Source: Hypholoma sublateritium FD-334 SS-4 | Taxonomy: Eukaryota; Basidiomycota; Agaricomycetes; Agaricales; Strophariaceae | Length of the DNA: 64,000 nucleotides | Direction: 5' to 3' | Assembly: GCA_000827495.1 (NCBI GenBank) | Contig: KN817606.1 | Span: 22,914 to 86,913 of the forward strand | Shown: positions 1 to 19,470 of the stretch, piece after piece | Layout: each line of letters begins with the position of its first letter | How positions within the stretch are numbered: the first letter of the stretch is position 1 | Notes under the pieces: generated by a model | Told to the model about the DNA's origin: nothing | The model's database searches: none | Seen by the model: the letters and a program-made list of their open reading frames with translations, nothing else | Program-made: the position numbers and the translations under genes

Positions 1-1
1 C

Positions 2-635
2 AATATTACCTTCTCTTCCTTAACGAAGCCCATAGGCCAAAACACGGTTTTCGCATTCGACCGCGTCAAAAATATCTACGCCAACATCCCTGACCAAGCT
101 GAGGGTTTCGACGCGTGCAAAGTCTTGGAGAGAGCAATATGCCTCGAACATCTTGAGCTGAGCGGTGAGTTTCACGCACTCACTGTTAAATGTGCGTATC
201 CTGATATATTATTGAATAGTTGACTGCTGCTTGGTAAATCTGGTAGATATATGCGCAAGCCTTGCAACCAGCCTCCGTCCCACACTCAGATCAATAATAT
301 TGGATCTTGGCTTCATCCGACCAGGTGACGACATATCTGATCTCAATATTGGGCTTCAACAACTTGCCGGGAAAAACGTCTTGCAGGTTTTGGAGGTAAA
401 AGGGAACCTAGGGCCCCCTGCATGGTACTCGGATACGATGCACTGGTCCGCCCAGTTTGACCAGTTGGTGACGGATATTGGCGCGTTCCCAGTCTTGCGC
501 CAAGTGACCGTCAAGTTAGTGCATGACATTTGTGTTGCCGACTTGAGAGACGCCGGCATTCCTTCTAGCGAAGAAACGGGAGCGCGGTTCCCACGACTGT
601 TGGAGAGCACAGCGATAGAGTTCAAGTGCTACTAG
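2..635 (+). CDS. C-terminal part of an F-box/LRR-like protein (5' end outside window)
   Basis: The reading frame enters from the left edge and has two visible exons, 2-164 and 220-635, joined by a 55 nt GT-AG intron (gtgagt donor, tag acceptor) in phase 1. The product is leucine-patterned, with runs such as LVDICASLATSLRPTL and LQQLAGKNVLQVLEV. This is the texture of the leucine-rich C-terminal half of the many F-box-like proteins of mushrooms, where the region recognises substrates of an SCF ubiquitin ligase. The F-box itself would lie upstream and is not visible, so the family call is an inference from pattern and could be wrong. The stop is TAG at 633-635. No neighbour suggests a specific role. 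Confidence 0.5.
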
Positions 636-983
636 TATTTTACACCGAGATCGTTGGCAACTACGCAAATATAATTACTGATACATATTATACTTACCCT
701 GGCCGTCTCCTTAGCTACTAAGGGCGTGCGCTGTAGAGTAGCGGTATCTGGTTGGAAGAGATTTTCGGGGTCATAAGAAGGCAATACTTACGTCCGCAAT
801 ATTGTTGCAACAAGCCTCTTCCAAGCAGTCGGTATCTCCGTTCCGGTCTTCGAGGGAGGATCACGAATGTTCCCAATGCCCATGTCCCATCTGACATGCC
901 GTACGTATGCAGTTCAGCTTTTCTTGGAATAGAATTGGATGTAAAGGATAACAGCGATTCGGAGACAGTGAATGGATCAACCG

Positions 984-1275
984 AGGAAGAACTCGGGCAA
1001 AGGCGGTGTCAGCGTCCGATGTGATGCGCTGTCGATGAATTGCGTATGGCCCCGGCCGCGGATCAAAGAGAGGCCGCGCCGGTACGTATGTTGTTTGTGC
1101 GTGTTGGATGCGCCCTCCTTAACTTCTCCCCGCTCGCTGGCTGGCCCGCGCATGTCTCTGCGCCTCTCCCGCTGCCTGCGCCCCTCCCGCTCTTTGCGCC
1201 CTTTCTCAAGCCTCCCACCACCGCTGCCACCTCGCCGCTTGCCTGTATATGCCCGCCGCACTGCCCTCCTTGCCA
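984..1275 (+). repeat. Left arm of inverted duplication bracketing the ABC1-like gene
   Basis: This segment covers the 5' leader and first codons of the ABC1-like gene. A diverged copy lies in the opposite orientation at 3118-3352, just past the stop codon. Shared landmarks in the same order are ctcgggcaaaggcgg, gatgtgatgcgct, cgatgaattg, gcgtgttggatgcg and ctggcccgcgcatgtctctg. The left arm carries about 55 extra bases near its inner end. Confidence 0.85.
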
Positions 1276-3004
1276 CTGGCCTAGGGGGTGCCTACCTCCT
1301 TGACCAACAGTACAATGCCTCCTCTGTCACCCGCACATTCTACACCCTCTACACTGTGTGTCCTCTTTCCCATACTGCTGCACTGCACTGACCCTCCCCC
1401 AGTGTGCTCTCATCACGCTCGACTATAAATGGAACTTCACACCTGAGAAGAGCGAGCAGATCCCGGAGCTGCATGAGCGCGTCGCGCAGCGCGTGTTTGA
1501 CCTCTTCACTGCAAATGGCGGGCTCTACATCAAGATAGGCCAGGCCATTGGCGCAAATGCTGCACTGCTCCCCGCGCCGATGCAGGCCAAGTTTGCGTCG
1601 CTCTTCGACGACGCCCCGCAGATCCCCTACTCCGTGGTGCGCTCCGTCTTTGTCGCCGAGCTTGGCGCCCCGCCCGACGGGCCTGGCGGTGTCTTTGCAT
1701 ACTTTGACCTGCAGGCCGTTGCCAGCGCGTCCATCGCACAGGTGCACCGCGCACGTCTGCACGCGCGGCCGGGAGACACGGAGGAGCGCTGGGTCGCGGT
1801 CAAGGTGCAGAAGCCCGCCGTGCGCACCCAGATGGCCTGGGACCTCGGCGCGTACCGCGCGGTCATGTGGATGTTCGAGCACTGGGCGTTTGATCTCCCC
1901 GTGTACTTTGTCGTCGACTTTGTCTCGGAACACCTGCGGCAAGAACTCGACTTCATCCGCGAAGCCGACAACGCGCGGCGCACGGCCGCCTTTGTCGCTG
2001 CTGAGCCGCGCCTGCGCGGGCGCGTGCACATCCCCGCCGTCTACCCCGAATACTCAACAGAACGCGTCCTCACCGCCGAGTGGATCGACGGCGTCCGCCT
2101 CTCCGACCGCGCTGGCGTCGCCGCCCTCGGCCACACCCCCGCCGTCATGAAAACCATGGTCGAGCTCTTCGCCGCCCAGATGTTCGACTGGGGCTGGGTC
2201 CACTGCGACCCGCACCCGGGCAACGTCCTCGTGCGCCCGCACCCCGACTCCCCCAAGAAACCGCAGCTCGTGCTGCTCGACCACGGGCTGTACGTCCCCG
2301 TGCCCGAGGCCTTCCGCGCGCAGTGGGCGCTGCTCTGGCGCGCGATGCTCATCGGCGACTACGCGGGCGTCGAGCGCATCACCACGGAGTGGGGCTTCGG
2401 CCTCCCCGAGCTCGTCGCGAGCTTCACCCTCCTGCGCCCCACCGCCCTGCCGAACAACCGCGCCCCGCGCCCCGACGCACCCCAGACTCCACGGCGCCCG
2501 CTCACCCAGTACGAGCTCTCCGTGCGCATGAAGGCAAAGCTAAAGGAGTTCCTCGCGGACACGGACCGCATGCCCAAGGTGCTCATCTTCCTCACGCGCA
2601 ACATGCGCATGGTGCAGGGGAACAACCAGGCGCTCGGCGCGCCCGTCAACCGCATCAAGCTCACCGGCCTGTGGGCCTCGCGCGCCTTGACCCGCCTCAC
2701 GCCCTCCGCACACACCTCTATCTTCTCGCAGCTCAGCCCCCGCGCCCTCCGCGCGCGCCTCCACGCGTGGCGCGACCACCTTGCGTTCCGTGCATCCCTC
2801 CTCCTGCTCGACGCGCTCTTCTACCGCACGCGCCTCACGCGCTGGGTGCATGGCGTCGCTGCGCGCGCTGCCGGGGCCGTCGGCCTGCGCGGTGTCGTCG
2901 CCGCGGACGCGCTGGACTTTGAGACAGAGCTCGAGCAATCCGTGCGTGGGCTCGCAAAGGACAGCTTTGGGATCGAGGTTGGCGAGGCGGTGTTTGCGGG
3001 GTGA
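1152..3004 (+). CDS. ABC1/ADCK family atypical kinase-like protein, mitochondrial (Mcp2/Cqd2-ADCK1 type)
   Basis: Exons are 1152-1355 and 1403-3004, with a 47 nt intron (gtgtgt donor, branch ctgac, cag acceptor), giving about 601 aa. Residues 1-30 are Arg/Ser/Pro-rich without acids, as in a mitochondrial presequence, followed by a short hydrophobic stretch (about 38-50). The ABC1 hallmarks follow in order: KIGQ at about 112-115, ASIAQVH, the VAVKVQ lysine, HCDPHPGN, and DHG in place of DFG. These features mark the UbiB/ABC1 fold; yeast relatives Cqd1/Cqd2 affect coenzyme Q distribution in mitochondria. The N-terminal layout (TANGGLYIKIGQAIGANAALLP region) fits the Mcp2/ADCK1 branch rather than Coq8, which is an inference. 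The start is the ATG before the presequence; an upstream in-frame extension exists but is not plausible. The gene sits between two arms of an inverted duplication of its own 5' end. Confidence 0.9.
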
Positions 3005-3117
3005 ATTGGGGGAGAAACCTTAAAGGGCGGCTGCGTATAGCGCCGTCCTGATATATAGAGGTTGTTTATTTTTGTAGAGGTATAATATTGGCTGTATATA
3101 ATGATGGCTTCACACAC

Positions 3118-3352
3118 CTGGCGGTCGAGGAGGGCGGTGCGGGCGGGCGGCGGGCGAAGGGGTGCAGGGAGTGGGAGAGGCGCAGAGACATGCGCGGGCC
3201 AGTCAGCGAACGGAGAGGTTAAGGAGGACGCATCCAACGCGCACAAAAAACATATGTACAGCGTCTCTCTGATCTGCGGCTGGGGCCATACACAATTCAT
3301 CGATAGCGCATCACATCGAACACTAGCGCCGCCTTTGCCCGAGTTTTTCCTC
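3118..3352 (-). repeat. Right arm of inverted duplication (copy of the ABC1-like 5' region)
   Basis: Read on the minus strand this repeats 984-1275 with scattered substitutions, including the ATG context of the ABC1-like start and a few codons of presequence before it diverges. It starts about 115 bp after the ABC1-like stop, so it probably overlaps the 3' UTR in antisense. It does not continue into a kinase domain, so it is a partial duplicate and not a second gene. Confidence 0.85.
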
Positions 3353-3981
3353 TGTTTCTCCATTGCCTTATACTCTAGTGGTCTTCAGGCGCCCAGCCGG
3401 TTCAAGTCTAAGGGAGAGCTGACGGAATGTAGCCAGGACAAGAATGGGAAATTTTGTGGTGCTTCCTCAGAGGCTGGAACGTGATGGAGATACTATCTGC
3501 TAATTAGCAGCCGTATGGCGACTCTAATATGTAGAGCAATGCTTAATCATGGGTGTAAAATACACAGTCAAGCCTTGGGTATAGGAGACACCGGAAATGT
3601 ATGAAGATGTAGCCAAAAATCAGCTTCAAAAGCGCAGCACCCCTAGTAGCTATGGAGATGTTGAGGAGATTGCAAGGGTATAATATTTCGTTCCCCAGGT
3701 ATTTTGCCTCGTTATCGCTCTGAGCCGTCCGAAGCTCACGCCCTATTAACATCCGGCCGGAAAACATCTTCGCCTCGCATGCGCGCATGATCTCGCGAGG
3801 AAGGTTCAATCCGTCACCATATCACAGTGCCTCTTTTCCCGGGTCCTCGTCCCTTCCGGGGCAGAGTCCCCGTCGCGTCGAAAGGAGTGTCCAGACACAA
3901 CTGTTGCGAATGAATTTATATCAACACCAGAAGCACACCGATTCTACATTCCGCTTCAAACAGAGCAGCGTGGAAGCACGA
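3353..3981. other. Intergenic region, no gene seen
   Basis: This lies between the right repeat arm and the end of the flavin monooxygenase gene. Only short open frames without recognisable sequence are present. It probably holds the two facing 3' UTRs of convergent genes. Confidence 0.6.
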
Positions 3982-5847
3982 CTACCCAAGCATCGACAGT
4001 GCCCGCTCCCTGTCTTCCTCCGCCGTCGTCTCCCATGCGTATTTCCAGTCCGACACAATCGTCTCTCCCAGGCGCCCCAGCCGCTCGGGGGGCCATCCCT
4101 CCTCGCCGTCCATCGCGGCGAGATACCCGCCAGATCCATCACTCATACCAGGGGCGTTGAAGTGATACAGCAGCCCGTGCGTACGCGACGCGTCGTGCAC
4201 GGTATTGGCCGCGGGACGGCGTACCGCATCGTACACCTTCATTATATCGGCGACGGCGACCGGCCGAGACGAGGCGGCGCTCTTGGCCAGTAAATGCGCC
4301 AGGATATATGCGTCCTATTCCCGTTCACCATAGTATGAATGAGAACACGCAAGCAAGAAGCTGATTACTTACTTCGACGGCCTGTCCAGCGCCATTTCCT
4401 TGGTGTGGGGTCATCGCGTGTGCCTATATAACCCGTGAGTTCTTTTCGCGCACAAAAATGAGATGCTCCCGTACAGCGTCGCCCAGAAGAAGCACATTTG
4501 CAGAGGCAGAAATAAAACTTTCCAGCGGACGAATGGCATGAATCGCCCATCGAGAAGGGTTCAGCGCGTTCTATTTTTGCTCAGAATCAGAAACAAATAC
4601 AAATGTCCATGAAAATATTCTCTCACATGTACGAGGAGCCTGACCTCCTCCTCCCAAGAATCAAAATGGGATATTACCTCTTCCCTCGGCACATCTTCGA
4701 ACGTCGGCCCATTCCACTTGGTGCCTTCTTTCGCAGGGTCGGCGACGTAGGCAGTGAAATTGACGACACTGCCCTGCAAAATCGGGTACGCCACGATGTG
4801 CTACCGTCGAATATCTAAGCGCAGGCCCGCACAGCAGCGCGCGAGACGAGGCAGCCCACCTGATTCTTTCCACAGTACTGCCCCCCAAAATCAGTACTAT
4901 TCCGCGCGGTAAATAAAGCCTGTATATGCCTACCACCACAAGCGTAGTCAGCGTCCGATGCCCAGGCATCTTCCGCGCAAGCACCGCGCTGTTGACCGTG
5001 CACCGATACGCGATCGTCCCACTCCATACCGGGTCCGCGATCCCATTCATACGCAGGGCCGCCGACGGGCGCTCGTCTGCTGATACACCTGAGCCGCTAG
5101 CGACGACCTGCTTGCGGATGCCTGACTTTATGCCGTCAGCGCCCACAAGGAGGTCGCATGTTGCGGTACTGCCATTGGCAAATTCAATACGGATGGGCGC
5201 GGACTGGGCGTTGGCGTGGAGGTTGGGATCTGCAGCGCTATACGACACGAGGTGGCTCGATAGGTGACACCGAATCGATGGGGAAAGATGCTTAAGGAGG
5301 ACCTGCTGGACGCTGGCGCGGTGGAATGAAAGAGGCGAAGCTAGAACACAGTCGCTGCATCAATCACGGAGACAAGACGATCCCGAATAGCACATACTTG
5401 TAAGAATGAGGTCACGGATTGGGACGCCTGGCTCCTGGTCGGCCTTTCTGAATTGGAAGGCGAGGCCTAACCTCAGAAACAAGTTTGTGGCGGTCAGTCA
5501 ATTCAATCGATGGCCATCCTGCAGGAAGTCAACTGTAAACACGCACGAGGAACCCCGTCTGGAATGTGTTGCCCAGGAGCTAGATGGGTCAGAAGTTCTT
5601 CAGTTAAACCAAATTTCTCTAGGATCTTCCACGTCCGAGGCCATATTGTGATGCCAGCGCCGACCTGCGTTAACTCAGGCGCGGACTCATAGATATCCAC
5701 TTCGAGATTGCCCTCCACGTCCAAGTTGCTGAGTGCCACAGCCAATGTCAGGCCACCGATACCACCGCCTCTTCATGATTAGAATGTTAGTATGCCTCGC
5801 CACTAATATCACAGGTCAACGTACACAATTCCTATGCGTAGGGGCAT
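3982..5847 (-). CDS. FAD-dependent aromatic monooxygenase, salicylate-hydroxylase-like
   Basis: Nine exons on the minus strand rebuild without a frame break: 5825-5847, 5547-5770, 5398-5466, 4934-5340, 4860-4877, 4627-4800, 4475-4570, 4373-4423, 3982-4314, giving 464 aa. The N-terminus has the Rossmann FAD motif GIVGGGIGGLTLA. The middle has CDLLVGADGIKS (DG motif, about 150-160) and the end has LLGDAAHAMTPHQGNGAGQAVED, the second FAD-binding motif spanning three exons. This is the class A flavoprotein hydroxylase layout, which uses NAD(P)H and O2 to hydroxylate aromatic acids. Fungal relatives are annotated as salicylate 1-monooxygenase-like; the substrate here is not known. Exon 5 is an 18 nt micro-exon encoding YCGKNQ. 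No signal peptide is seen. It faces the ABC1-like gene tail to tail. Confidence 0.93.
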
Positions 5848-6270
5848 GACACTGAGAGAAAAGGTATTGATGGGTATGTTCTTGCACCTGCCTCATGACT
5901 TCTATCTTATCGCAAAGGATTCAAATACTTCTCAGCCGCGTGGAACATTTATAGTCGACTGAGAATAGAACAAAGTTAGACTTTTAGACACACGGCTAAC
6001 CTGTCGAAGGAATTGTGAACATACTAGACACGCCCGTAAAGTCTGGCGAGAACGAGCTTGAGTATATTTTGGTAGCCACAGTATTTTGAGAGATGAGTAT
6101 GGAAATGCGAAAAAAACCGCGTATCGAACAGAGCGCCATAAAATAATATCAATAGACAGCAAATGGAGTAGCGAGTAAGCTTAGCAAAACAGGGATAAAC
6201 AAAAAAGAAATTGCAGAGATTCGACGGGTCATTAGGTTCAATAGGAATAATTCAATAAAGAACGCAAGTC
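5848..6270. other. Intergenic: upstream region of the monooxygenase and 3' flank of the demethylase gene
   Basis: This is an AT-richer spacer of about 420 bp with no coding frame I can support. It must hold the promoter of the monooxygenase gene and the 3' end of the KDM4-like gene; both are on the minus strand. No clear TATA element is identified. Confidence 0.5.
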
Positions 6271-14281
<8,011 letters not shown>

Positions 14282-15478
14282 ATGTCGCGTCTTTTTCGTG
14301 TAGGACACAAAACTTTCGCTCCATACGACATGACGGGCCACTATGCACGACCACCCTTCGTTCGGATACACACGCCTTCCTTTGACGCTCCGTTCTCTGG
14401 CCATGAATTTCCGGCGTATAACGGTTACGAAGGTGAGTCTTGTCAGCTCTGACATGCGATGGTAACTAGAATTCTCGGCGTTACAGACCCCCAAATATCA
14501 CTAGGCTGGATGTCTGCGGGTCCGGTGTATAACGACGCTGAGCAGTATGGATCAGGTATGCCACATACACCCCCTGGCTATTTTCGGAATGTTCATTCCG
14601 TCCATCTAGCACAGTGCCCACCAAGCTACACCACGCAACAGACGTTTGATCCCAACGTCATATATGGTTCGTACTTGCTCTGAAACTTTCCGAGTTGGCC
14701 CTTACGTTCTGCGTAGAAGAGCCGGTGGACAACCAATTCATGTCCTGGCCTTACGAGAACAGTGCCGGTTACGACGTTCCGTTCTCGGCTCCCGAACCAG
14801 GCAATTTCTCCAACGTCTTCTCCCCTTCCACTTCTCTGGCCTCGTACTCACCGCGGTCAGAGAGCAGTGGTCAGTCCATTTTTCCTTAGCTCCACAGGCG
14901 ACAATTTTACTTACCATAGGGCAACAGTTTCTCTCTCTCCCCAACCCAACATACACGAATATTCGAATGCCTTCAATTTCGATTTCGCGCACGCCGTTCC
15001 CCGACCGCAATTCCCCCCCTCGTCGTCGACATGGCAATCCATGAACGCCCAATCTTCCCGCTCCTCCGCGTCGCACTCCCCCACCGCCTCATGCTCGAGC
15101 CTCGACGCCATCGACATGAAGATGTCGCCCTCCCGGGAAGCCTCGCCCTCGCACGCCGAGGCCGTCGACCCCCAAGCGCAGCGCCGGCGCTTCCCCTGCG
15201 TCATCATCGGCTGTGAGCGGCGGTTCACGAGTCAGTATACGCTGAAGGTGCACATGGAAGCGCACAAGCCGAAGCCGCGCTCGTCGTTCCCCTGCACGCT
15301 GGGCTGCTCTGAGCGCTTCTCGCGCCAGCACGACCGCTTGCGGCACGAGGTCGCCAAGCACGGGAAGGTCTGCGAGTTTTTGTGTGACGAATGCGGCAGG
15401 TTCTTCTCGACGAAAAAGACACTAGGCAACCACAAGTGCCCCGTCGCCCAGGGCGGAACTCGCTGGGTCAACAGCTGA
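14282..15478 (+). CDS. C2H2 zinc-finger protein, probable transcription factor
   Basis: The exons are 14282-14432, 14487-14555, 14610-14666, 14717-14869 and 14898-15478, every junction in phase 1, for 336 aa. The first 190 residues are low complexity and rich in Ser, Pro, Tyr and Phe. Three fingers close the protein: FPCVIIGC...TLKVHMEAH, FPCTLGC...DRLRHEVAKH, and CDECGRFF...LGNHKC, in which the last zinc ligand is Cys rather than His. The family binds DNA in the nucleus; the target is unknown. Start choice: the first ATG at 14282 is used, but an in-frame ATG at 14330 or an upstream exon cannot be excluded, because a plausible acceptor (gtgtag) lies between them. The first four introns are all 43-54 nt and clustered in the first 620 bp, while the finger region is one exon. 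Confidence 0.85.
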
Positions 15479-17786
15479 GCGCCTGCCTGACTCTGTCTTC
15501 CTGTTCCCCATTATCTCTTCTTGACTATACCTCGGGTTATTTTTTGTTTATCACGTCATTCTACGCCTTTTTATGGACTTCGACTTCATTGGACACTCGC
15601 TGCATTTTTTTGAAGGTTTCCGTATTGCATCCTAAATACCCTTGGACAACCCCTAACGACATATATATTCTTGTACCATATATTGCATCCAACCCCCACT
15701 GTGATTGCGCCGCCTTGAACTTTATAGCTACAGCGCCAAAACACAATCTGTATTGTAGACACCTCACCTCACGACTTTCAACGCGCCATAAGACCATCCC
15801 CTTACTCCCATTCCGAGCTGTAGATAGTATTATTCATACTTTCATCTCGATAAAATACAACCAGGCAGTCTACGTGATTCAGAAACCCACTCGGGCACAT
15901 TTTGCCCCTTTCAACTTGAGTTACACGCATTTCGACTCGCAGTCGCACGAATGTACAACAGAATTACTTCGCAGATGCTTCTAAATGATCCCTTTGACAC
16001 GATTGCTGTAGCTTAGTGTTTTACGCTGGAAGTGTTCATGTCCGCATTATTATAACCGCATCGCGACGATCCCGGAGCTTGATGGACAAGAATAGGGCTG
16101 TCATTGGTCAAACCCTACGTGTAAATATAGACGCGAATTGAAGCACTGCGACAAGACAGGAGGGTTTGGGGAGGACGGTCAATATCATGCCTTGTATGAA
16201 GTCAGAAATAGTCTTGATACCCACCGAAACCTCTCAGAGGTCATTGGAATAAGAACGCGTGACATTGAACCTGCTACTTACTGCCAAGCTAAGTACTGCC
16301 CGAGCCTCGATAGTGTTCACCGGACGAATGATCAAGCGTCTAATAATAACCCCCTTTCAATCAGGTGTAGCCTGCACTCGCTGTTATCGGCCTCTTTGCA
16401 ACCTCTTTGTTATAGATATCCTTTGATAGTGGCATGCCCTGGCATGCCGCTGCCACTGTTGGTGGCGGCACGACAGGAAGTATAGTTCTCGCTGGTGCTC
16501 CCGATCAGGTGGGATATATCGAGCAAAATACAACGCTTCCCAAAACAAGCCTCAAGTGGACATATCTTCGTGATTGCGATAGTGACTTACAGCATTAGAA
16601 CAACTTCTGAAATCCGATAGCATGAATATGTAGACCGAAACTAAGTTCTTTCGGTCCGAAATATTTATTTCTAGTCACCGTACCTTGTGCGTATGATCCT
16701 CACAAGACATACTCGGAACCGGAGCAAAGTACCATTATGGTCACTCTGCGGGTGGATATACTTACGCTCCCGTGCGGTCGGGGCCGGCGAAAGAACTAGT
16801 CTTACTAGATTAATAAACACTTGTAGACACCTCTGTAAGATATGCAAACACTGAAGACATAAGGTTATCCATGACAGTGAAATGCAGCCTCTCCGACGTC
16901 TTAGCCGTCGCCGACAAGTTTCACCGCGACGGCCAACCCGACCCGCGGATGGGTCTCCGGTAATGCAATAAATGCATCTATTTCCGATGCTTAATTTTGG
17001 CACAAGCATGTATGGAAAGTATGGCTCTATGACAGCTCCTGTACACGTAGCACATGCTGGCTGGCGGGGGTGGGGAAGCCACGTAACTTTGATGCTGACC
17101 GAGAAGAGAGACTTCGCCGCCGAAACTTTGTTGCTGGAGCCTTTGTCCATGAAAATCACCTTTACGCTACGCCGGTGTGAGTTAAATGTACTTAACTGGA
17201 TTGTCCAAAGCGTGTACATAAACCTGTCATTATGGAGATATCGTTAAGCTTTTCCACTAGAGTCCAGCACGAATGACCTGTGAAATAAAAAAATTCCTTC
17301 CGCAAAGCTTCGCAAGAGTCTCGATAAAGTGTCTCCCAAAGGCGTAGGTTCCACATGTGGCAGAAAATGTCGCTGTCTACGCACAACTCGGGAGAGAAGA
17401 CACAAGAGAAGACATATTGGCAGCCGAATAGAAAGTCTTGGGAACGCGCCATTATTGAACGCACATGGCTTCTGCGTGTCTGCATGTCTGGAGAATCTTG
17501 ATTTACTGTCTTCAATCTTAGAACTCGCGTGCTAGTCTGAACCTTAGAAGATGTCTCATTTATGTGCGGGGAAAGAACAAAGGGTGAATTTCTCAAGACC
17601 CAAGACACGTTCATGGAGGCGCAGAGCACGCAGAGAGTCGGGGAGACTCGCTGAGAGGGAGGCGCCAGGCGTCTATATTTAGAAGTAGTAGCGCCGAGAG
17701 CGGCCCGGGGGGGGGGGATTGGTCAGCTCAAGCCACAACCGCCGTTCAACTTGCGACTCTCAGGCTCAACTTCACATACAGTAGCC
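15479..17786. other. Intergenic region; 3' UTR of the zinc-finger gene and promoter of the ASXH gene
   Basis: About 2.3 kb with no supportable gene. An 11-base G run at 17707-17717 lies 70 bp upstream of the next start codon. Open frames of 100-200 codons occur but have no family signature and no consistent splice structure. Confidence 0.5.
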
Positions 17787-19079
17787 ATGGACCGACCTCG
17801 GCGGACTCTGCGTCCGACAAACCGGAGTGTACAGCCTCTAACAGAGCCAGTCGTGCGCCCAGTAAAGCGCAAGGCGACGCCCGAGGCCATCGACCCACAA
17901 AAGCAGCTCAAGACGCTCCTGGAGAGCGCCAAGAGCGACCTCGTCGCGCTGGACATGCATGTATGTACCCGTGCCACTGGGCTGCAGGCGGCGACGCGCT
18001 TGCAGTCTCCGTGGTGGAGGCGCTCAACGGCCCTTTCATAGGACATCATCAACAAAAACACCTGGGACATGCTCTCGGACGACGCGCGGCGGCGCCTAGC
18101 GGCTCTGCTCCCGCGCACCGCTTTCGTCGACGCGCGCCCAAGCATCGGCGCGGATCACCCATCTGTAGAGGACACCATGGCCGTGGATGACGAGAAGGAC
18201 GAAGATGCAGCGCCCGACGCGGAGGTCAATCTCGCGTTCTTCACCGATCCGCACTTCCTTGCTGCCGAGCGCACATTCCAGGACCACCTCTATCTCAACT
18301 GGTTCTCGGAAGCGCACTGTGCACGAGTCGAGAAATTCAAGGAGGGCATCAAAGATGGGACGCTGGCCGCACCGTGGAAGGACCAAGTCTGGGACCGCGA
18401 CAACGTCCTTCCTGCTATTCAACCTACGTCCTCGTTTCCTTTGCCACACGAAGGGAGCGCACGTGCAGGGTACGTATCGCCAATCTCATTCTTGCTTAAG
18501 AGGCTTTGGCATTTTGACGTATTTGAATTTCCACAGTATTGCCGCTGAGATCAAGCTCTACGTACTTGTGAAGAACGACATCATCCGCGTCGGGGATATC
18601 ATCGCGTACAAACGGTGCTTTACTCTCTCAGATGTGACGGTGGAGAAAGATGCCATCGTAAGTCAGACGGATTTGCCCATGGACGCCTCGAAACCCACGC
18701 TAACCCTAGTTACCGTCTGTCTACCTGTATTCGTCTGCAGATCCACGAAGTTCATCCAAAAACATACGCACTAACAATCCACGCCCTGTCTGGGACTGCA
18801 AAAGATCTGCCTGCCCATCTATTGTCGGAGACCCCTACAGTTGACGGGCCCCAACCAATTCAATCGATGACGATAACCAGCCCTACCATGCTTGAAACAG
18901 CACTGCTCGAGCTTGACGGGCGCATCGACCGTGCGCGGCGCCCAAATGGGAACGCTTGGAAATCATTCACGATCTGGCGCTGGCGCGGCGAGGGGTTCAA
19001 CCCAGCTGACAGCCGCGGTGGGCGCGAAAATCATGGCACTCTATTCTACCTGCGCGCTTGCTACTCTCAAGAACGGTAG
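17787..19079 (+). CDS. ASX-homology (ASXH/DEUBAD-type) domain protein
   Basis: The exons are 17787-17960, 18042-18469, 18537-18657 and 18741-19079, in phase, for 353 aa. After a basic N-terminus (about 1-35), residues 35-160 match the ASX-homology pattern: LKTLLESAKSDLVALD, then INKNTWDMLSDDARRRLAALLP, then NLAFFTDPHFLAAERTFQDHL. In animals this region of ASX/ASXL is the deubiquitinase adaptor (DEUBAD) fold that binds and activates the UCH-family enzyme BAP1. The C-terminal half (about 200-353) is well ordered (VKNDIIRVGDIIAYKR; NAWKSFTIWRWRG) but I do not recognise its fold. Likely nuclear because of the Arg/Lys-rich start. It is convergent with a UCH37-like deubiquitinase gene 391 bp downstream. 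The ASXH call is strong; the partner is an inference. Confidence 0.85.
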
Positions 19080-19470
19080 CGCTCCTACAGTTGAAATCCT
19101 GGCCTTCTTGCTTGCTCTCCCTGCATCGTTACTTCTGCAGATTTATGTGTGGATACTCCATTTACCTCTCGGAAACCGAACGCTCAGCGACGGCGAACAG
19201 CGAATCGTTCAATGTCGGAACTTGACTAGTACGCCACAACGCCCTGCCTCTGCCCCTTCCTATGTAGTACAGCTCCTATCACAGGTGGTGTGCAGGTCGC
19301 CTGGTGGCGTCCAGCGATGCAGGTTGTATGTTACATAACACGACATAGCCTCACTACATTTATATGCATACAATTAAGCAGTCTGATAACCTTCGCGCGC
19401 CGGCTGTCGAAGAAATTGATCAAGATATCCAGACATATACAGTACTTACGTGCCCATCATCAGTCGCATT
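19080..19470. other. Short convergent spacer between ASXH and UCH genes
   Basis: A 391 bp gap between two stop codons in tail-to-tail genes. No coding signal was seen. The 3' UTRs may overlap. Confidence 0.6.

Noticed and set aside
2080..2922. 280-codon frame rich in Arg, Pro and Ala
   Set aside because: It overlaps the ABC1-like kinase coding sequence in another frame and is a shadow of its GC-rich codons.
15391..15984. 197-codon frame following the zinc-finger gene
   Set aside because: It starts inside the finger exon in another frame and continues into AT-rich 3' sequence with no recognisable motif.
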